From positions 186,001 through 250,000 of the forward strand of contig NZ_PPCV01000002.1 of assembly GCF_004126535.1 (NCBI RefSeq): a stretch of DNA of 64,000 nt, written 5' to 3'. This DNA is from Propioniciclava flava. GTDB lineage: Bacteria > Actinomycetota > Actinomycetes > Propionibacteriales > Propionibacteriaceae. The position numbers were made by a program, and so were the translations under genes. Positions 33,293 through 46,059 of this stretch are shown one piece after another. The first letter of the stretch is position 1, and the number at the start of each line of letters is the position of its first letter. The notes under the pieces are model-generated. The model saw only the letters and a list, made by a program, of their open reading frames with translations, did not search any database and had not been told where the DNA came from.

Positions 33293-34390
33293 ATGCTTCA
33301 ACCTCGCCTTGCACGTTCGGCGGTCACCGCCCTTGCAATGGTTTCGCTGCTTCCCCTTGCTGCCTGTAGTGACACCGCCCCGATGGACCCGGTTGGTCCG
33401 AAGGCCCCCACGACGTCAGCGGCCGCCAGCGGTTCCCCGTCGGGGAACAATTCTGGTTCTTCGTGCAGCCTGGATGATCCTTCCTGGACGTCATTGGCGG
33501 ACGCGGTGAGCCCGTCGGTGGTGTCGGTGGGTGTCTCCAGCGGCGGCCGTCCGGTGGGTGAGGGCTCGGGGGTGGTCATTGATGACCACCACATCGTCAC
33601 CAATGCCCACGTGGTGGGTGATGCCACCGACAGTGACGTGTCGGTGACCCTGTCCGACAACACCGTCAAGCCGGTCACCATCGCCGGTCGTGACCCGATC
33701 ACCGATCTGGCGGTGCTCACGGTCAAGGACGCCAAGCTCACCCCGATCCGGATTGCCACCTCCGCGAAGGTGCGCACCGGGCAGCCCGTGATGGCCGTGG
33801 GCAATCCCCTGGGCCTGGAGGGGACCGTGACCACCGGCATCGTCAGTGCCCTCAACCGTCCGGTGGCTGCCTCCGAACAAGGCGCCGGACCGAGCGTCGC
33901 GACGGTGACCAATGCCATCCAGACCTCGGCACCGATCAATCCGGGCAATTCGGGTGGGGCCCTGGTCAATGGCTGTGGCGAGCTGATCGGCATCAACTCC
34001 TCCATCGCCACGCTGGGCCCGGGCAGCGGCAGCATCGGCATCGGGTTCGCGATCCCGTCCGACCAGGTGTCGATGGTGGCCCAACAGCTCATTCGTGATG
34101 GCCGGGCCCGGCACTCGCAACTGGGGATCTCCGTGGCTGACGGCATCGCGGCACGCGGCACGCAACAGGTGCGCAGCGCGGTGGTCGTCTCGGTGGTTGC
34201 CGACAGTCCGGCTCAGCGGGCCGGGGTGAAGGCCGGCGATCACATCCTCAGCATCGACGGTGCTGCCACCACCTCTGCGCTGTCCCTGGTGGGGCATGTG
34301 CGGGGACTTCCCGTCGGCAAGCAGGTGAACCTGCTGGTGGTGCGTGACGGCAAGGAACTCACGCTGTCCGCGACGCTGGCCAGCGACTGA
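33293..34390 (+). CDS. HtrA/DegP-like serine protease, lipoprotein
   Basis: The protein has 365 residues. The signal peptide ends in lipobox LAAC (C25), so it is likely anchored outside the membrane. The trypsin-like domain has catalytic H106 (TNAHVVG), D138 (ITDLAVL) and S220 (NPGNSGGAL). One PDZ domain is at about 265-365 (AGVKAGDHILSIDG). S1C proteases degrade or refold misfolded envelope proteins. AGGAG lies 8 bases before the ATG. DegP is also a member of proteobacterial stress-tolerance islands. Confidence 0.92.
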   Translation: MLQPRLARSAVTALAMVSLLPLAACSDTAPMDPVGPKAPTTSAAASGSPSGNNSGSSCSLDDPSWTSLADAVSPSVVSVGVSSGGRPVGEGSGVVIDDHHIVTNAHVVGDATDSDVSVTLSDNTVKPVTIAGRDPITDLAVLTVKDAKLTPIRIATSAKVRTGQPVMAVGNPLGLEGTVTTGIVSALNRPVAASEQGAGPSVATVTNAIQTSAPINPGNSGGALVNGCGELIGINSSIATLGPGSGSIGIGFAIPSDQVSMVAQQLIRDGRARHSQLGISVADGIAARGTQQVRSAVVVSVVADSPAQRAGVKAGDHILSIDGAATTSALSLVGHVRGLPVGKQVNLLVVRDGKELTLSATLASD

Positions 34391-34423
34391 CACGCCCCGA
34401 CGCGTCTGACGTGGTGAGGCGGG

Positions 34424-35335
34424 TCAGGCCTGGTGGGTGGGGGTGCTCTCGCTGCGCACGACCATCACCGGCGCCAAGCTCCGACCGGCGATGCGTCGGC
34501 TGGTCGAGCCCAGCAGCAGACCGATGAAGCCGCCCCGGCCACGGCTGCCGACCACCACGAGGCTGGCGCCGCGGGAACGCTTGACCAGGGCGTCGACGGG
34601 CTTGCCGTCGACCAGGATGGCGTCCACAGTGAGGTCGGGATGCTGCTCGGTCACCGGCTCCAGCAGATCATCGAGACGTTCCATGGCGTTGGCTGCCATC
34701 AGTTCCGGCATGCGGTCGTCGAATGCCGTGGTCCACGAGGGGTCGAAGTGGACGACGGTGACGGGCTGCAGCGTGGTGTGGTGGCTGCTGGCGATCTGTG
34801 CCGCCAGGTGCAGGGCCTGGCAGGAACCCTGGTCGTCGACCCCCACGACCACGGGGCCGTCGGGGCTCCAGTCACCCTGCATGGGCACGACGACGACTGG
34901 CTGCTTGCTGTGGGACAGGACGGCGTCAGTGGTGCTGCCGAGCAGGTGTTCCACGATGCCGTCGCGGCCCTGGCGCCCGACCACGAGGATGTCGCTCGGC
35001 CCGGTGGCAGCGATCAGGCCGTGGGCGGGGGCACCGAGCTGCACCTCGGTGGTGATGTCGACCTGGGGGAATCGAGCCCGGTTCAGCTCAGCCAGCTGGT
35101 TGACCTGCGCGCGCATCGCGTCGAGGTAGTCCTCGACCAGCTGCGGGGTGTACCAGTGGGAGATCGGGCCGGCGAAGGTGTCGGTGCTGGGAGGCACGGG
35201 CATGGACACCATCATCAGCAGCCGCACCGACAGGTCGTGCCGGTCGGCGAACTGACAGGCCCACGCGGCAGCACGGTCGGCGGCTGAGGAGCCGTCGACG
35301 CCGACGACCAGAGCGGTGAAATCCTTCAACTCCAT
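34424..35335 (-). CDS. Universal stress protein, tandem UspA domains
   Basis: The protein has 303 residues from ATG 35335. Both domains carry the ATP-binding signature: GRQGRDGIVEHLLGSTTDAVLSH and GSRGRGGFIGLLLGSTSRRIAG. VVGVDGSSAADRAA and VVGVDDQGSCQAL start the domains. It is better conserved than the USP at 30.1 kb. It is divergent from dnaK across 239 bp containing the TGGG-N8-CCCA dyad. Confidence 0.9.
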   Translation of the reverse strand: MELKDFTALVVGVDGSSAADRAAAWACQFADRHDLSVRLLMMVSMPVPPSTDTFAGPISHWYTPQLVEDYLDAMRAQVNQLAELNRARFPQVDITTEVQLGAPAHGLIAATGPSDILVVGRQGRDGIVEHLLGSTTDAVLSHSKQPVVVVPMQGDWSPDGPVVVGVDDQGSCQALHLAAQIASSHHTTLQPVTVVHFDPSWTTAFDDRMPELMAANAMERLDDLLEPVTEQHPDLTVDAILVDGKPVDALVKRSRGASLVVVGSRGRGGFIGLLLGSTSRRIAGRSLAPVMVVRSESTPTHQA

Positions 35336-35450
35336 GAGGTTGCCTTTCTGTGAGGAACAGCTTCGCTGTTCGTGGTGGCTCCACTCTCGACGCGCACCGG
35401 CAGCCCGGCCAAGCGTTCTGGCCCGGGGGTGGGGATCGCCCCGGCCACTT

Positions 35451-35466
35451 TGGGTGTCGCCACCCA
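35451..35466. promoter_or_regulatory. Dyad shared by stress-block promoters (dnaK/usp copy)
   Basis: TGGGTG-TCGC-CACCCA is a perfect 6-bp inverted repeat 109 bp before the dnaK ATG and between divergent usp and dnaK. Related elements precede hdeD and lie between clpB and the first usp gene. Confidence 0.5.
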
Positions 35467-35574
35467 TCGACCGGAGCCGCGCCCTGGGCGACAGTGGATG
35501 ACGTGGAAGCGCACCGTTCATGCAGCGCTTCTGGACCATCCTTCGCAGTTCGCACCACACAGGAGGAGAACACC

Positions 35575-37398
<1,824 letters not shown>

Positions 37399-37403
37399 TC
37401 CGC

Positions 37404-37432
37404 CGGGTGGGGTCGCCTCGCGGCCCCACCCG
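37404..37432 (+). terminator. Attenuating hairpin between dnaK and grpE
   Basis: The 9-bp stem CGGGTGGGG / CCCCACCCG lies just after the dnaK stop, without a T tract. It could protect or partly terminate the message so that DnaK exceeds its cochaperones. Confidence 0.5.
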
Positions 37433-37556
37433 TCCCGGGCGGTGGCCACGCGATCGGCCCGCAGCACCCCCCTGCGGGCGCTTCGCGGCGCCATGGGCCA
37501 TTCGAAGCAGTGCCTACCCGCCAGGTGCTGCCACCCACCAGACATGAGGAAAACAG

Positions 37557-38123
37557 ATGAGCGCAGACGACGTGACCACCACGACCGGTCAGCAGAGCAC
37601 GACCGCTGAGGAGCTCGACGCTGCCGCGCAGGTCGAGGCGCTGCGCGCGCAGGTGGCCGAGCTGAAAGGTCGCCTGGCCGAGCGCACCGAGGACTTGCAG
37701 CGGCTGCAGGCCGAGTATGTCAACTACAAGAAGCGCGTCGACCGCGACCGCGACCTGGCGCGGCGGGGCGGTGTCGAGAAGGTGCTCGGTGAGCTGCTGC
37801 CGGTGCTCGACGCTATCCGCTTGGCCGACGAGCACGGCCAGCTGGACGGACCGGTGAAGGTGCTGGCCGACCAGGTGCTGGCCCTCACCACCCGTCACGG
37901 CATGACCAGCTTCGGTGAGGTCGGTGACGCCTTCGACCCGGCCCTGCACGAGGCGCTGATGCAGCAGCCCTTGCCCGGCGCCACCCAGACCTGTGTCTCG
38001 CAGGTGATGCAGCCCGGCCACCGCATCGATGACAAGGTGCTGCGCCCCGCCCGGGTCGCGGTCAGTGACCCCGATCCCGAGGCCACCACCCACGATGACC
38101 TGACGGGACAGGAGGACCGCTGA
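37557..38123 (+). CDS. grpE: Nucleotide exchange factor GrpE
   Basis: The protein has 188 residues. The N-terminal coiled coil ([43 protein letters not shown]) and the beta-wing region ([39 protein letters not shown]) are both present. It drives ADP release from DnaK. Its TGA overlaps the dnaJ start (TGATG), so dnaJ translation is coupled. Confidence 0.95.
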   Translation: MSADDVTTTTGQQSTTAEELDAAAQVEALRAQVAELKGRLAERTEDLQRLQAEYVNYKKRVDRDRDLARRGGVEKVLGELLPVLDAIRLADEHGQLDGPVKVLADQVLALTTRHGMTSFGEVGDAFDPALHEALMQQPLPGATQTCVSQVMQPGHRIDDKVLRPARVAVSDPDPEATTHDDLTGQEDR

Positions 38124-39223
38124 TGAGCGCCCAGGACTGGGTCGACAAGGACTTCTACAAGGTGCTCGGGGTCTCCAAGGACGCTTCTGACAAGGACATC
38201 AAGAAGGCCTTCCGCAAGCTGGCCCGCGAGAACCACCCCGACCAGCACCCCGGTGACGCTGCGGCGGAGGCCCGCTTCAAGGAGGTCTCCGAGGCCAACT
38301 CGGTGCTGTCCAACCCCGACTCGCGCCGCGAGTACGACGAGATCCGCGAGATGGTCGCCAACGGCGGTTTCGGCTACGGATCCGGCGCCGGCCAGTACGG
38401 TGCGGGTTTCCCGGGTGCCGGAGGCCAGTACGGCCAGGGCGGTGGTGGGCCCTTCACCTACAGCTACTCCACGGGTGGCTCGGCCGAGCACCTGTTCGGC
38501 CAGGGTGGCGGCTACGAGGACATCCTGGGTGGCCTGTTCGGCCAGGGCGGTGGCTTCGGTGGGCGTCGCCCGCAAGGCACGCGCCAAGGTGCCGACATCG
38601 AGGGTGAGGTGACCATCGGCTTCGAGGAGGCCGTGGCCGGCACGACGGTGTCGATGCAGCTGGTCTCGCAGGTGCCGTGCACGGCCTGTGGCGGGGCCGG
38701 CATCACCTCGGGCAACCCGCCCCAGGTGTGCGGCTCGTGCGGTGGCACCGCCCGGGTGCCGCAGTCGCGGACGATGAAGGTACGCATCCCGGCCGGCGTC
38801 GAAGACGGGCAGACCATCCGGATCAAGGGCAAGGGCTCGACCGGCGTCAACGGCGGACCTGCCGGCGACCTGCTGGTGCGCGTCCACGTCACCCCGCACC
38901 GGCTGTTCGGCCGCAAGGGCCGTGACCTGACCCTCGACGTGCCGGTCACCGTCGACGAACTGATCCTGGGCGCCGACATCGAGGTGCCCACCCTCGACGG
39001 TGGACGGGTGACGGTGCGCGTGGCCGAGTGCACGCCCAACGGCCGCACGCTGCGGGTGCGCGGCAAGGGCGTGAAGACCAAGGCCGGCACCGGTGACCTG
39101 CTTGTGACCCTGCAGGTGCAGATGCCGAGCAGCGTGAATGACCAGGCCAAGCAGGCCATCCGGGACTTCGCCCGCGCGATGGGTGAGACCAACCCGCGCG
39201 CCTCGATTCTGGGGAGGGAATGA
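38123..39223 (+). CDS. dnaJ: DnaJ-type cochaperone with reduced zinc finger
   Basis: The protein has 366 residues. The J domain is at 1-75 with HPD in RENHPDQHPGD, followed by a long Gly/Phe/Tyr-rich linker. The zinc region contains only two CxxCxG repeats (CTACGGAG and CGSCGGTA), where classical DnaJ has four, so at most one zinc site forms. The C-terminal beta domains (GVEDGQTIRIKGKG, VRVTPHRLFGRKGRDLTLDVP-like) are complete. It stimulates DnaK ATPase and delivers substrates. The ATG of hspR begins a few bases after its stop. Confidence 0.93.
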   Translation: MSAQDWVDKDFYKVLGVSKDASDKDIKKAFRKLARENHPDQHPGDAAAEARFKEVSEANSVLSNPDSRREYDEIREMVANGGFGYGSGAGQYGAGFPGAGGQYGQGGGGPFTYSYSTGGSAEHLFGQGGGYEDILGGLFGQGGGFGGRRPQGTRQGADIEGEVTIGFEEAVAGTTVSMQLVSQVPCTACGGAGITSGNPPQVCGSCGGTARVPQSRTMKVRIPAGVEDGQTIRIKGKGSTGVNGGPAGDLLVRVHVTPHRLFGRKGRDLTLDVPVTVDELILGADIEVPTLDGGRVTVRVAECTPNGRTLRVRGKGVKTKAGTGDLLVTLQVQMPSSVNDQAKQAIRDFARAMGETNPRASILGRE

Positions 39224-39645
39224 CCATGACCAGCAACAACCACGAGCGGCGTGACAACGTCGTGTTCACCACCATCCAGGTGGTGCACCTGACCGGGATC
39301 CACCCGCGCACCCTGGATGCCTTCGCCCTGGCCGGGATCGTGCGTCCCGGCCAGGACGTGGCCGGCCAGCCCGTCTACGGCCGGGCCGACGTGGCCCGGC
39401 TGCGCCAGGCGCTCACCATGGTGCAGCACGCCGGGATGCCCGTCGCGCAGGTGGCCTGGATCTTCGCGCTGCGCGACCAGATCGACCAGACGCGACGTGA
39501 GCTCGACCACCTGGTCGGCCAGTTGTGGGCCGAGCTGGACAGCGCGATGCCCACGCCCAGTGGCCGCGTGTTCACCACGGGCGCCGACGGCCGGGTCTGG
39601 GTCGGGCGTCACCGCCCGGGTGCCCGGCGTCGTCTGGGCCGCTGA
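39223..39645 (+). CDS. hspR: HspR-like MerR-family regulator
   Basis: The protein is about 140 residues. The MerR winged helix (FTTIQVVHLTGIHPRTLDAFALAGIVRPGQ, then YGRADVARLRQALTM) is followed by a dimerisation helix (FALRDQIDQTRRELDHLVGQLWAEL). As fourth gene of the dnaK operon it occupies the HspR position, and HspR represses heat-shock operons with DnaK as corepressor. The recognition-helix region differs from typical HspR (ETLR-YD-R-L), and no HAIR box was found, so it may bind a different operator. The start could be 39223 or 39226 (ATGACCATGACC). Confidence 0.8.
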   Translation, partial: TMTSNNHERRDNVVFTTIQVVHLTGIHPRTLDAFALAGIVRPGQDVAGQPVYGRADVARLRQALTMVQHAGMPVAQVAWIFALRDQIDQTRRELDHLVGQLWAELDSAMPTPSGRVFTTGADGRVWVGRHRPGARRRLGR

Positions 39646-39688
39646 GCCCGCCCGGCCACCCCTTGACATCCTCCGGAAAGAAAGTCCC

Positions 39689-41330
39689 ATGGACATCGTG
39701 ATCATCGGCGGCGTCGCCGCCGGCATGTCGGCCGCCGCCCGCCTGCGGCGTTTCGACGAGCAGGCCTCCATGACCGTCGTGGCGAAGTCGGGCCACATCT
39801 CCTCCGCTCGCCGACTGCGGTCTTCCCTACTACGTGGGTGGTGTGATCACCGACCGTGATGCCCTGCTGCTGCAGACGCCCGAGGCCATCAAGGCCCGCT
39901 TCAACATCGACGTACTGGTCAACACCCGCGCCGAGGCCATCGACCGCACAGCTCACACCGTCACCGACCTGGCCACTGGCGCCGCCCGGCGTCTGCACTA
40001 CGACCGGCTGGTGCTGGCGCCCGGTGCCACACCGGTGCGTCCGTCGATCCCCGGCATCGAGTGGGCACTGACCCTGCGCAATGTCGAGGACGCCGATGCG
40101 CTCGCTGCCGCCGCCCAGCAGGCCCGCACCGACGCGGTGACCGGCGGCGGTTTCATCGGTCTCGAGGTCGCCGAGAACCTCGTTCGCAAGGGCCTGCAGG
40201 TGGCGCTGGTGGAGGCCACCGACCAAGTCCTGGCACCGCTCGACCCCGAGATGGCCACACCTGCGCGACGCGCTGCGCTCGGCCGGGGTCGACCTGCACC
40301 TGGGGTGCGCGGTCACCGCCATCGGTGACCACGACGTGACCCTCGCCGACCAGTCGATCCTGGATGCCGACCTGGTGGTGGCCGCCATCGGGGTGCGCCC
40401 TGACTCGCAGCTCGCCCGTGATGCGGGCCTGGAGTGCGCACCCAATGGCGGGATCGTCGTCGACCGGAACCTCACCACGCGCAATCCGCACATCTACGCG
40501 GCCGGTGACGCCGTGGCCAAGCATGACGCCGTCGATGGGTGCTTGGTCTTGGTGCCGCTGGCCCAGACGGCGAACCTGCAGGGACATCGGATCGCCGACC
40601 GCATCATGGGCCGCGAGATCGGCGACCGTCCGGTGCTCGGCACCGCAATCGTGGACCTGTTCGGTCTGCAGGCGGCCACCGTCGGCTGGAATGAGAAGCG
40701 CCTGCGTGCCGCAGGCGCCCCTACCGCGCGATCCACACCCATCCGACCGAGACCATGCCGGCTACTACCCCGGCGCCACACAGATGGCGCTGAAGCTGCT
40801 CGTCGACCCCTACCCGACGCGATCATCGGACCCCAGGGCGTGGGCCCCAAGGGTGTTGACAAGCGGATCAATGTCATTGCCACGGCAATGACCGGCCATG
40901 TGATGGCCAGTGATCTGGCGCAACTGGAACTGGCCTATGCGCCGCCCTTCGGCAGCGCCAAGGATCCGGTGAACATGCTCGGCTTCGCCGACGAGAACCT
41001 GCACACCGCCACCTCGCTGACCCACCAGTGGCACCAGCTCGCCCAGGCCCAGGACAGTGTCGCCGTCCTCCTCGACGTCCATAGCCCCGCAGAGTTCGCG
41101 GCCGGAGCCATCCCCGGAGCCATCAACATGCCCGTCGACGAGCTGCGCCAGCGCATCGACGAGGTCCGGGAGCTGGCCCCGGGCCACGAGTTGTCGTGCA
41201 CTGAGCTGTCGGTGTGCGCGGCCATGTGGCGTGCCGGATCCTGGCCGGGCACGACATCCCTGCCCGCAACTTGGACGGGGGCTACAAGACCTGGATCGCC
41301 GGAACCCGCGCCTGGACGAAAGCGCTTCCA
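39689..41330 (+). pseudogene. CoA-disulfide reductase/rhodanese fusion, multiply frameshifted
   Basis: From ATG 39689, MDIVIIGGVAAGMSAAARLRR is the FAD-binding start. The reading then jumps frames near 39,810, 40,255, 40,720, 40,800 and 41,205. Assembled, it gives the disulfide oxidoreductase domain (CGLPYYVGG, with the active-site Cys region; LVLAPGATPVRPSIPG; IYAAGDAV). A C-terminal rhodanese domain follows (VLLDVHSPAEFAAGAIPGAINMP, ending GGYKTWIAGTRAW). Five or more indels in 1.6 kb beside intact chaperone genes suggest decay, though local sequence errors are possible. Confidence 0.85.
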
Positions 41331-41353
41331 CCACGCACGGGACGGGAAGAGCG

Positions 41354-41390
41354 CGGGGGTGGCCACCAGCGATGCTGGTGGCCACCCCCG
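41354..41390. terminator. Bidirectional terminator after the reductase pseudogene and glpD
   Basis: A perfect 17-bp stem (CGGGGGTGGCCACCAGC with its complement) around loop GAT lies 13 bp after the glpD stop on the minus strand. There is no T run. Confidence 0.75.
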
Positions 41391-41403
41391 GGGCATTGGT
41401 GGT

Positions 41404-43206
41404 TCAGATGGCAATGGACAAGTGGGACACGGCGGCCGCGTCGTCGGTCTCGGCCTCGGCTGCCGCAATCTGCGCAACCCGGTCGGCGTAGGCCCGGCGT
41501 TCGCGGTCGATGTCGGCGGCGTCCCACCCCAGCAGTGGGGCCATGATGACGAGGATCTCGTCGCTCGCAGACAGTCCTCGATCTCGTCGTTCGATGTCCA
41601 GTCGCACACGTCGCAGAAGCACATCATCAAGGTGGGTGGCACCCTCATGGGTGACTGCCCAGGCGACTTCTGCCCGCAGGAAGTCCGGTGCACCGGTCAG
41701 CGGCTGGCCCCAGGCCAGCTCCCGCGATCCCACGGCCAGCGCCGCGTCGTGCTCGTCAGCGACAGCCAGCAGAGCAGGCGTCTCCGACCCATAGCGATCC
41801 AAGAGGTGTGTGACCCGTGTCAGGGGCCAGCCGCGGGTGCTGGCAAGTTCCTCGGCGTGCCCGGCCAGTTCCCGGTAGCCGTTGGCGCCAACCAGCGGCA
41901 GGGTCGTGGTGCGGGTGGGACGGGCTGTCGCGAGTTCATCGCCAAGTGCGTGGTCGACGGCGTCCTGGGCCATGACCCGGTAGGTGGTGAGTTTGCCGCC
42001 GGCGATCGCCGTCAGGCCGGGGGCAACCCGCGTCACGGTGTGTTCCCGCGAGATCTTGGTACTTGCCGTGTCGGAGCCTGACTTGAGTTGGGGCTGCAGG
42101 AGCGGCCGCAGCCCGGCGTAGGTGCCAATGATGTCGTCGCGTGTCAGGGGGCGACTCAGCGCTGCGTTCGCATGCTGGAGGATGTAGTCGATGTCAGCGC
42201 TGGTGGCAACAGGCTTGGAGACGTCGTGCTGCCATGGTGTATCGGTGGTTCCAATGACCCAATAGCGGGGCCACGGGATGATGAACAGGACCGACTTCTC
42301 CGTGCGGAGGAAGATCCCTGTCTTGGCGTCGATCGCTTCCTTCGGCACGACGATGTGAATGCCCTTGGATGCCAGGACCTTGAGCCCACCTTCATGGGCG
42401 GCGAGGTTCTGTGTCTGCTCGGTCCACACGCCGGTGGCATTGATGGTGCGGGTGGCGCGGATGTCGTGTTCCCTGCCAGTCTCACGGTCGATCACGCGAG
42501 CCCCGGTAACGGTTCCGGCACCATCGGTGAGGTACTTGGTGACCTGGGTGCGGCTGGCGGCGAAGGCACCGAGACCGACCGCGGAGCGCACGAGGTCGAT
42601 CACGAGGCGTGCGTCGTCGACCCGCGCGTCATGGAAGCGGATGGCTCCCACCAACTGCGACGTGTCCAGCGCCGGTGCCAGCTCCTGCGTCCCCCTGCGT
42701 CCCAGGTGCTTCTGGAGCGGAACCGTGCACCGCCCGCGGGCACCGGCCACGGCGAGGGCGTCATACAGGCCGACGCCGACGCCGGAGTACACACGCTCGT
42801 AGTGGTGCTTCAACGGCCACAGGAATGGCTGCGGCTTCACCAGGTGAGGGGCGGTGGTCGTCAGCAGACGGCCCCGTTCTGTGAGGGCCTCATGTACCAG
42901 GGGGAAGTCGAGTTGGTACAGGTATCGCAGGCCGCCATGGACGAGTTTCGAGGACCAGGACGAAGTGCCCGAGGCCCAGTCACCCATCTCGACGATGCCG
43001 GTACGCAAACCCCGGCTGGCGGCATCGAGCGCAATACCAGCTCCCGTGACACCGCCACCTACCACGAGGAAATCCATGGGCTCGCCAGAGGTCAGTTCCG
43101 TCAGGGAAAGGGTACGTTGTTCCGCATTGAGCGCAGATCCATCCCCCTCGAGGATCGGGACTTCGCGAGAGGTCGGGACGTGAGGGGGTCTGTGTTCAGG
43201 TGACAT
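41404..43206 (-). CDS. glpD: Glycerol-3-phosphate dehydrogenase
   Basis: The protein has 600 residues from ATG 43206. FAD binding is by FLVVGGGVTGAGIALDAASRG (about 45-65). GTSSWSSKLVHGGLRYL, KGIHIVVPKEAID, IIPWPRYWVIGTTDTPW and AIAGGKLTTYRVMAQD are GlpD signatures, with the C-terminal DAO_C domain following. It oxidises glycerol-3-phosphate to dihydroxyacetone phosphate at the membrane, feeding electrons to quinone. It is the last intact gene of the stress block before IS21; a direct stress role is not obvious. Confidence 0.93.
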   Translation of the reverse strand: MSPEHRPPHVPTSREVPILEGDGSALNAEQRTLSLTELTSGEPMDFLVVGGGVTGAGIALDAASRGLRTGIVEMGDWASGTSSWSSKLVHGGLRYLYQLDFPLVHEALTERGRLLTTTAPHLVKPQPFLWPLKHHYERVYSGVGVGLYDALAVAGARGRCTVPLQKHLGRRGTQELAPALDTSQLVGAIRFHDARVDDARLVIDLVRSAVGLGAFAASRTQVTKYLTDGAGTVTGARVIDRETGREHDIRATRTINATGVWTEQTQNLAAHEGGLKVLASKGIHIVVPKEAIDAKTGIFLRTEKSVLFIIPWPRYWVIGTTDTPWQHDVSKPVATSADIDYILQHANAALSRPLTRDDIIGTYAGLRPLLQPQLKSGSDTASTKISREHTVTRVAPGLTAIAGGKLTTYRVMAQDAVDHALGDELATARPTRTTTLPLVGANGYRELAGHAEELASTRGWPLTRVTHLLDRYGSETPALLAVADEHDAALAVGSRELAWGQPLTGAPDFLRAEVAWAVTHEGATHLDDVLLRRVRLDIERRDRGLSASDEILVIMAPLLGWDAADIDRERRAYADRVAQIAAAEAETDDAAAVSHLSIAI

Positions 43207-43445
43207 GGTCGATGCTCCTCCAGCAGTCGTAGGGCGTGCCATTGGACCCCCTTCCGGACAACGCCCGGTGGCCTGTGCCTCGCCTGACGCTGGCCTGCCG
43301 CACAGACGCCTGAGACCTTGCCGGTGAGGACCATGGCAACCTGGTTCGGTTCAGATGGTTGAGGGGTGCGTGCCCCATCTGTTAACGACGGTCGAAAAGG
43401 GGACCGTTTCCGGCGGTTGAAAGGGGAGCCACTGGTTTGTGGTGT

Positions 43446-45469
<2,024 letters not shown>

Positions 45470-45539
45470 CCCTCCATCGTGATCGCGTGGCCCCCTTTTC
45501 GACCGTCGCTACTGGCTCCCTTTTCGACCGTCGTCGACA

Positions 45540-45899
45540 CCGCGAAGCGATCGTTGCGATGGTTGCCGATGCCGCCGAGCTCGTTTCCCTTCGGCTCACG
45601 CCGCCCGAACTCGCCTCCTCGCCCGTCGTGTTCCGTCGGCCCGACGGCAGTTCGGTGTTCCGTCCGAAGGGTTCGACCGTGTTCACCTCCGAATCCCAGC
45701 TCGCGGCCGAGGACAGACTCCTGGAACGAGCGGCGAACTTGGCCGGTCCGACGGTGCCGCTCGCAAGAGTCGAGAAGATCACGCGCAGCCCCGATGCGGA
45801 CGGTCGGTTGCTAGGCGACGACCAAGCCGACGCCCTGACTCACATCGCGCTATCAGGACGCCTCCTCGATGTCCTGGTCGGTCCTGCCGGGGCGGGCAA
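45540..45899 (+). pseudogene. ICE 1 MobF relaxase, left fragment up to Walker A
   Basis: About 120 codons (HREAIVAMVADAAELVSLRLTPPELA, then RLLGDDQADALTHIALSGRLLDVLVGPAGAG) are the middle part of a TraA/TrwC-type relaxase-helicase, ending inside the Walker A of its first helicase domain. The N-terminal relaxase domain is missing, cut by IS21. The next codon should be Lys AAG. Only AA remains before the inserted element, and the rest of the gene resumes at 58220. Confidence 0.88.
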
Positions 45900-45919
45900 T
45901 ACCACATGTCGTGTTTGAC
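45898..45919. other. attL of the 12.3-kb element
   Basis: Crossover dinucleotide AA (45898-45899, the first two bases of the Walker A lysine codon) is followed by TACC and the element arm ACATGTCGTGTTTGAC (45904-45919). That arm is complementary to the arm at the right end at 14 of 16 positions. Confidence 0.8.
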
Positions 45920-46059
45920 GCCACTACGGGAGGGTGCGATTACGTGCTGAGCGGGGTCCCCAACTCTCCGTAGTAACGGGAAGAGAATTGCCCTGCGGAG
46001 ACGGCTGAGCGTAAACGATGACTCAGTGCACGCGGACAGACCGAATCTGCCAGACGGGG

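Noticed and set aside
29798-35574. HAIR (HspR) or CIRCE (HrcA) boxes near clpB and dnaK
   Set aside because: No CTTGAGT-N7-ACTCAAG or complete TTAGCACTC-N9-GAGTGCTAA was found. Only a single CIRCE-like half (TTGGCACTC near 29966) occurs.
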